Shown piece by piece: positions 14,010 through 15,808 of a stretch of 15,808 bases of DNA (positions are counted from its first letter, which is position 1; each line of letters starts with the position of its first letter). The stretch is taken from contig CALPLN020000022.1 of NCBI GenBank assembly GCA_943324415.2, positions 1 through 15,808 of the forward strand. The letters are read 5' to 3'. Position numbers and translations under genes: made by a program. A model generated the notes under the pieces. The model searched no databases. It saw only the letters and a program-made list of their open reading frames with translations, and had not been told where the DNA came from. The stretch is from Sediminibacterium ginsengisoli (GTDB lineage Bacteria > Bacteroidota > Bacteroidia > Chitinophagales > Chitinophagaceae).

Positions 14010-15269
14010 TTAATTTATTTCTACCATATAGGCTAATACTTGCACCGCCTGCTGCATATCTGAAACACCTACCCATTCTTGCTTACTATGAATCGCCTGC
14101 ATTCCGGTAAAGATATTAGCAGTCGGCAATCCCATAAAACTCATTCTACTGCCATCGGTTCCTCCACGTATTGGCTCAATCACAGGTATGATACCCGCTC
14201 TTTTGTAGGCCGCGAGTGCCAAATCCACCATCTGTGGATATTGGTCAATCACTTCTTTCATATTTCGATATTGCTGCTTTACTTCAATCTGAATTTTAGC
14301 GCGATTGTAGCCCAAATTTTCATGGACCACCGTCTCCGCAATCTGCAATAATCTTGCCTCGTATTTTGCCAAACTGAATGTATCAAAATCACGAATTAAA
14401 AATTCTATTTGCACTTGTTCAGCACCCCCTTGAATATTGGTTGGATGAACGAATCCCGCTTTCCCCTCTGTGTGTTCTGGACACCATTCCTCTCTGGGCA
14501 ATGCAGCAATGACGTCTGCGGCAATTTTGATTGCATTTTGCATCACCCCCTTTGCCGATCCAGGATGGGCCATCACACCATCTATCCTTAGTGTTAATTG
14601 ATCTGCACTAAAACTTTCCATTTCGAAACAACCCAACGCACCGCCATCTAATGTATACCCAAAATCGGCATTCAGTTTTTTGAAATCAATAAAATCTGCA
14701 CCTCTCCCAACTTCTTCATCCGGTGTAAATAACAATTTAATGGGACCATGTTTGATTTCTGGATGTTCCATTAGATGAGCAGCCAAACTAACAAGGATGG
14801 CCACACCCGCTTTATCATCTGCACCCAATAATGTTTTACCACTAGCAGTGATGATGTCCTTTCCAAGGAAATTTTTTAAATAGGGATATTTATCTACCGT
14901 AAGGATCTGAGTGGGATCATCTGGCAATACAATTGGAGCGCCATTGTATTGTTGGTGTAAAATGGGCTTTACATTGGTACCACTGCAATCTGGCGCAGTA
15001 TCCACATGTGCACAGAAGCAAATCACTGGAAGTTGTAAGGTCGATAATACTTGCGACTCAATGGTTGCAGGAATAGTTGCAACCACATATCCATTCGAAT
15101 CCATTTCGGCATCTGACAATCCAATCTCAACTAACTCTTTCAACAATAGTTTAGACAAATTCTTCTGCTTTTCAGTAGAAGGAAAGCAAGTGCTATTGGG
15201 ATCACTTTGTGTATCAATTTGCACATAACGCATCAATCTATCAGCCACTCCAAACGCAGTCCATTCCAT
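14010..15269 (-). CDS. pepT: Peptidase T (tripeptide aminopeptidase)
   Basis: PepT is a cytosolic dizinc M20B aminopeptidase that removes the N-terminal residue of tripeptides. The 419-residue length is close to the usual 410. Predicted metal and catalytic residues are in place: H88 and D90 in FCAHVDTAPD, D151 in LLGADDKAG, E185 and E186 in FTPDEEVG, D208 in TLDGG, and H394 in the AIHSKQEW segment. The dimerisation/lid domain runs from about 220 to 330 (DGVMAHPGSAKG). The C-terminal GGTDGSRMSFMGLPTANIFTG-type string is strongly family-specific. It starts 28 bp after the slyD terminator, and no TAnnTTTG box lies in that space, so its promoter is either unusual or it depends on read-through. 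exbB follows 23 bp downstream. Confidence 0.96.
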   Translation of the reverse strand: MEWTAFGVADRLMRYVQIDTQSDPNSTCFPSTEKQKNLSKLLLKELVEIGLSDAEMDSNGYVVATIPATIESQVLSTLQLPVICFCAHVDTAPDCSGTNVKPILHQQYNGAPIVLPDDPTQILTVDKYPYLKNFLGKDIITASGKTLLGADDKAGVAILVSLAAHLMEHPEIKHGPIKLLFTPDEEVGRGADFIDFKKLNADFGYTLDGGALGCFEMESFSADQLTLRIDGVMAHPGSAKGVMQNAIKIAADVIAALPREEWCPEHTEGKAGFVHPTNIQGGAEQVQIEFLIRDFDTFSLAKYEARLLQIAETVVHENLGYNRAKIQIEVKQQYRNMKEVIDQYPQMVDLALAAYKRAGIIPVIEPIRGGTDGSRMSFMGLPTANIFTGMQAIHSKQEWVGVSDMQQAVQVLAYMVEIN

Positions 15270-15297
15270 AATTTAAATTTTGCTCGGTGAAGGTATA

Positions 15298-15333
15298 AAA
15301 AAAGGCATCCCGAATCAACGGAATGCCTTTTTT
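15298..15333 (-). terminator. Intrinsic terminator downstream of the slyD-like gene
   Basis: A 15-bp inverted repeat with one mismatch (AAAAAAGGCAT arm and its complement, plus CG closing pairs) encloses a 6-base AATCAA loop. On the minus strand it ends in a T-run. It sits 21 bases past the slyD-like stop and just before the pepT start region. Confidence 0.88.
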
Positions 15334-15354
15334 AAAAGATCTTTAACCTATTGC

Positions 15355-15807
15355 TTATGGCATAATGATTGTAGACTTTGGTGTAATACCTACCAATTCT
15401 AGATCGAAAGTTAAATCTTGACCAGCAAGACTATGGTTCGCATCTAATACCACTACTTCTTCTTTCACTTCCACTACGATCACTTGAAACTGTTGACCTT
15501 GGCCATTATTCATGGTTAAAGCCATACCAATTTCAGGATTTAAATCTGAAGGAAACTGTGTTTTAGGAAATTCAACAATCATTTCTGGTTGTTTAGGACC
15601 ATATGCTTCCATAAATGGAATATGAATTGTTTTCTTTTCTCCAACTGTCATGTCTAAAACGCCATTATCAAAACCAGGAATTACCATACCAGACCCAACT
15701 TCGAATTCTAGCGGGGCTCTTCCTTCAGAAGAGTCAAATGTTTCACCAGACGTTAATTTACCGTGGTAATGCACTTGAATGGTATCCCCATTTTTTACTT
15801 GTTGCAT
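15355..15807 (-). CDS. FKBP-type peptidyl-prolyl cis-trans isomerase, SlyD-like
   Basis: A 150-residue SlyD-like FKBP, a cytosolic prolyl isomerase and chaperone. The FKBP fold is split as in SlyD: residues about 1-69 (VKNGDTIQVHYHGKL, FDSSEGRAPLEFEVGSG, VIPGFDNGVLDM) and 123-140 (ANHSLAGQDLTFDLELVG). Between them is the insert-in-flap chaperone domain, about 70-122. It lacks the histidine/cysteine-rich metal-binding tail of Escherichia coli SlyD (196 residues), as many short SlyD homologues do. The ATG at 15807 is one base from the right edge; MQQVKNGD is the natural family N-terminus, so the coding region seems complete, but its promoter lies outside the window. Confidence 0.93.
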   Translation of the reverse strand: MQQVKNGDTIQVHYHGKLTSGETFDSSEGRAPLEFEVGSGMVIPGFDNGVLDMTVGEKKTIHIPFMEAYGPKQPEMIVEFPKTQFPSDLNPEIGMALTMNNGQGQQFQVIVVEVKEEVVVLDANHSLAGQDLTFDLELVGITPKSTIIMP

Positions 15808-15808
15808 A

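Noticed and set aside
13987..14076. Longer ExbB-like protein starting inside pepT
   Set aside because: The extra 30 residues overlap coding sequence of pepT and do not resemble an ExbB N-terminus; ATG at 13986 fits.

Overview
The window looks like ordinary chromosome from a member of the Bacteroidota, most likely the order Chitinophagales (Chitinophagaceae-like). The pointers are an AT-rich sequence with A-rich leaders and no Shine-Dalgarno motifs, repeated TAnnTTTG promoter -7 boxes, a secreted protein with a carboxypeptidase-regulatory-like domain, a long plant/cyanobacterial-type IspH, and an Mrp ATPase without the usual CxxC. Fifteen protein genes are called and they fill almost all of it. 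No gap exceeds about 170 bp, and I saw no rRNA, tRNA, CRISPR array, transposase, integrase or attachment site.

Layout. 1-500: the 3' end of an MFS exporter. 501-980 (minus): a YkgJ-type cysteine-cluster protein whose stop codon abuts the MFS stop. 1121-3970: single-chain glycine dehydrogenase GcvP, followed by a strong symmetrical terminator. 4041-4481 (minus): a small Xre/CI-like DNA-binding protein with a coiled-coil tail; its upstream region carries a dyad and a 22-bp-spaced direct repeat. 4630-6564 (minus): a Uup-like ABC-F ATPase, divergent from ispH at 6647-7870. 7886-9666 (minus): mrp and cmk, overlapping by one base. 9833-11332: a secreted protein of unknown function, directly followed by a 3-hydroxybutyryl-CoA dehydrogenase. 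11382-11996 (minus): an IMPACT/YigZ protein, divergent from prmC at 12065-12919. 12927-15269 (minus): pepT, exbB-like and exbD-like genes in a row. 15355-15807 (minus): a SlyD-type FKBP isomerase with its own terminator, starting at the right edge.

The genes do not form one system. They serve housekeeping roles: one-carbon metabolism (GcvP), isoprenoid precursors (IspH), nucleotides (Cmk), Fe-S cluster handling (Mrp), translation (ABC-F, PrmC), peptide turnover (PepT), protein folding (SlyD) and proton-motive-force transduction at the envelope (ExbB/ExbD). I found no convincing undescribed multi-gene system. The points most worth checking are the -7 boxes lying within a few bases of start codons (possible leaderless mRNAs), the patterned region upstream of the small repressor-like gene, the cysteine-poor Mrp, and the plant-type IspH.
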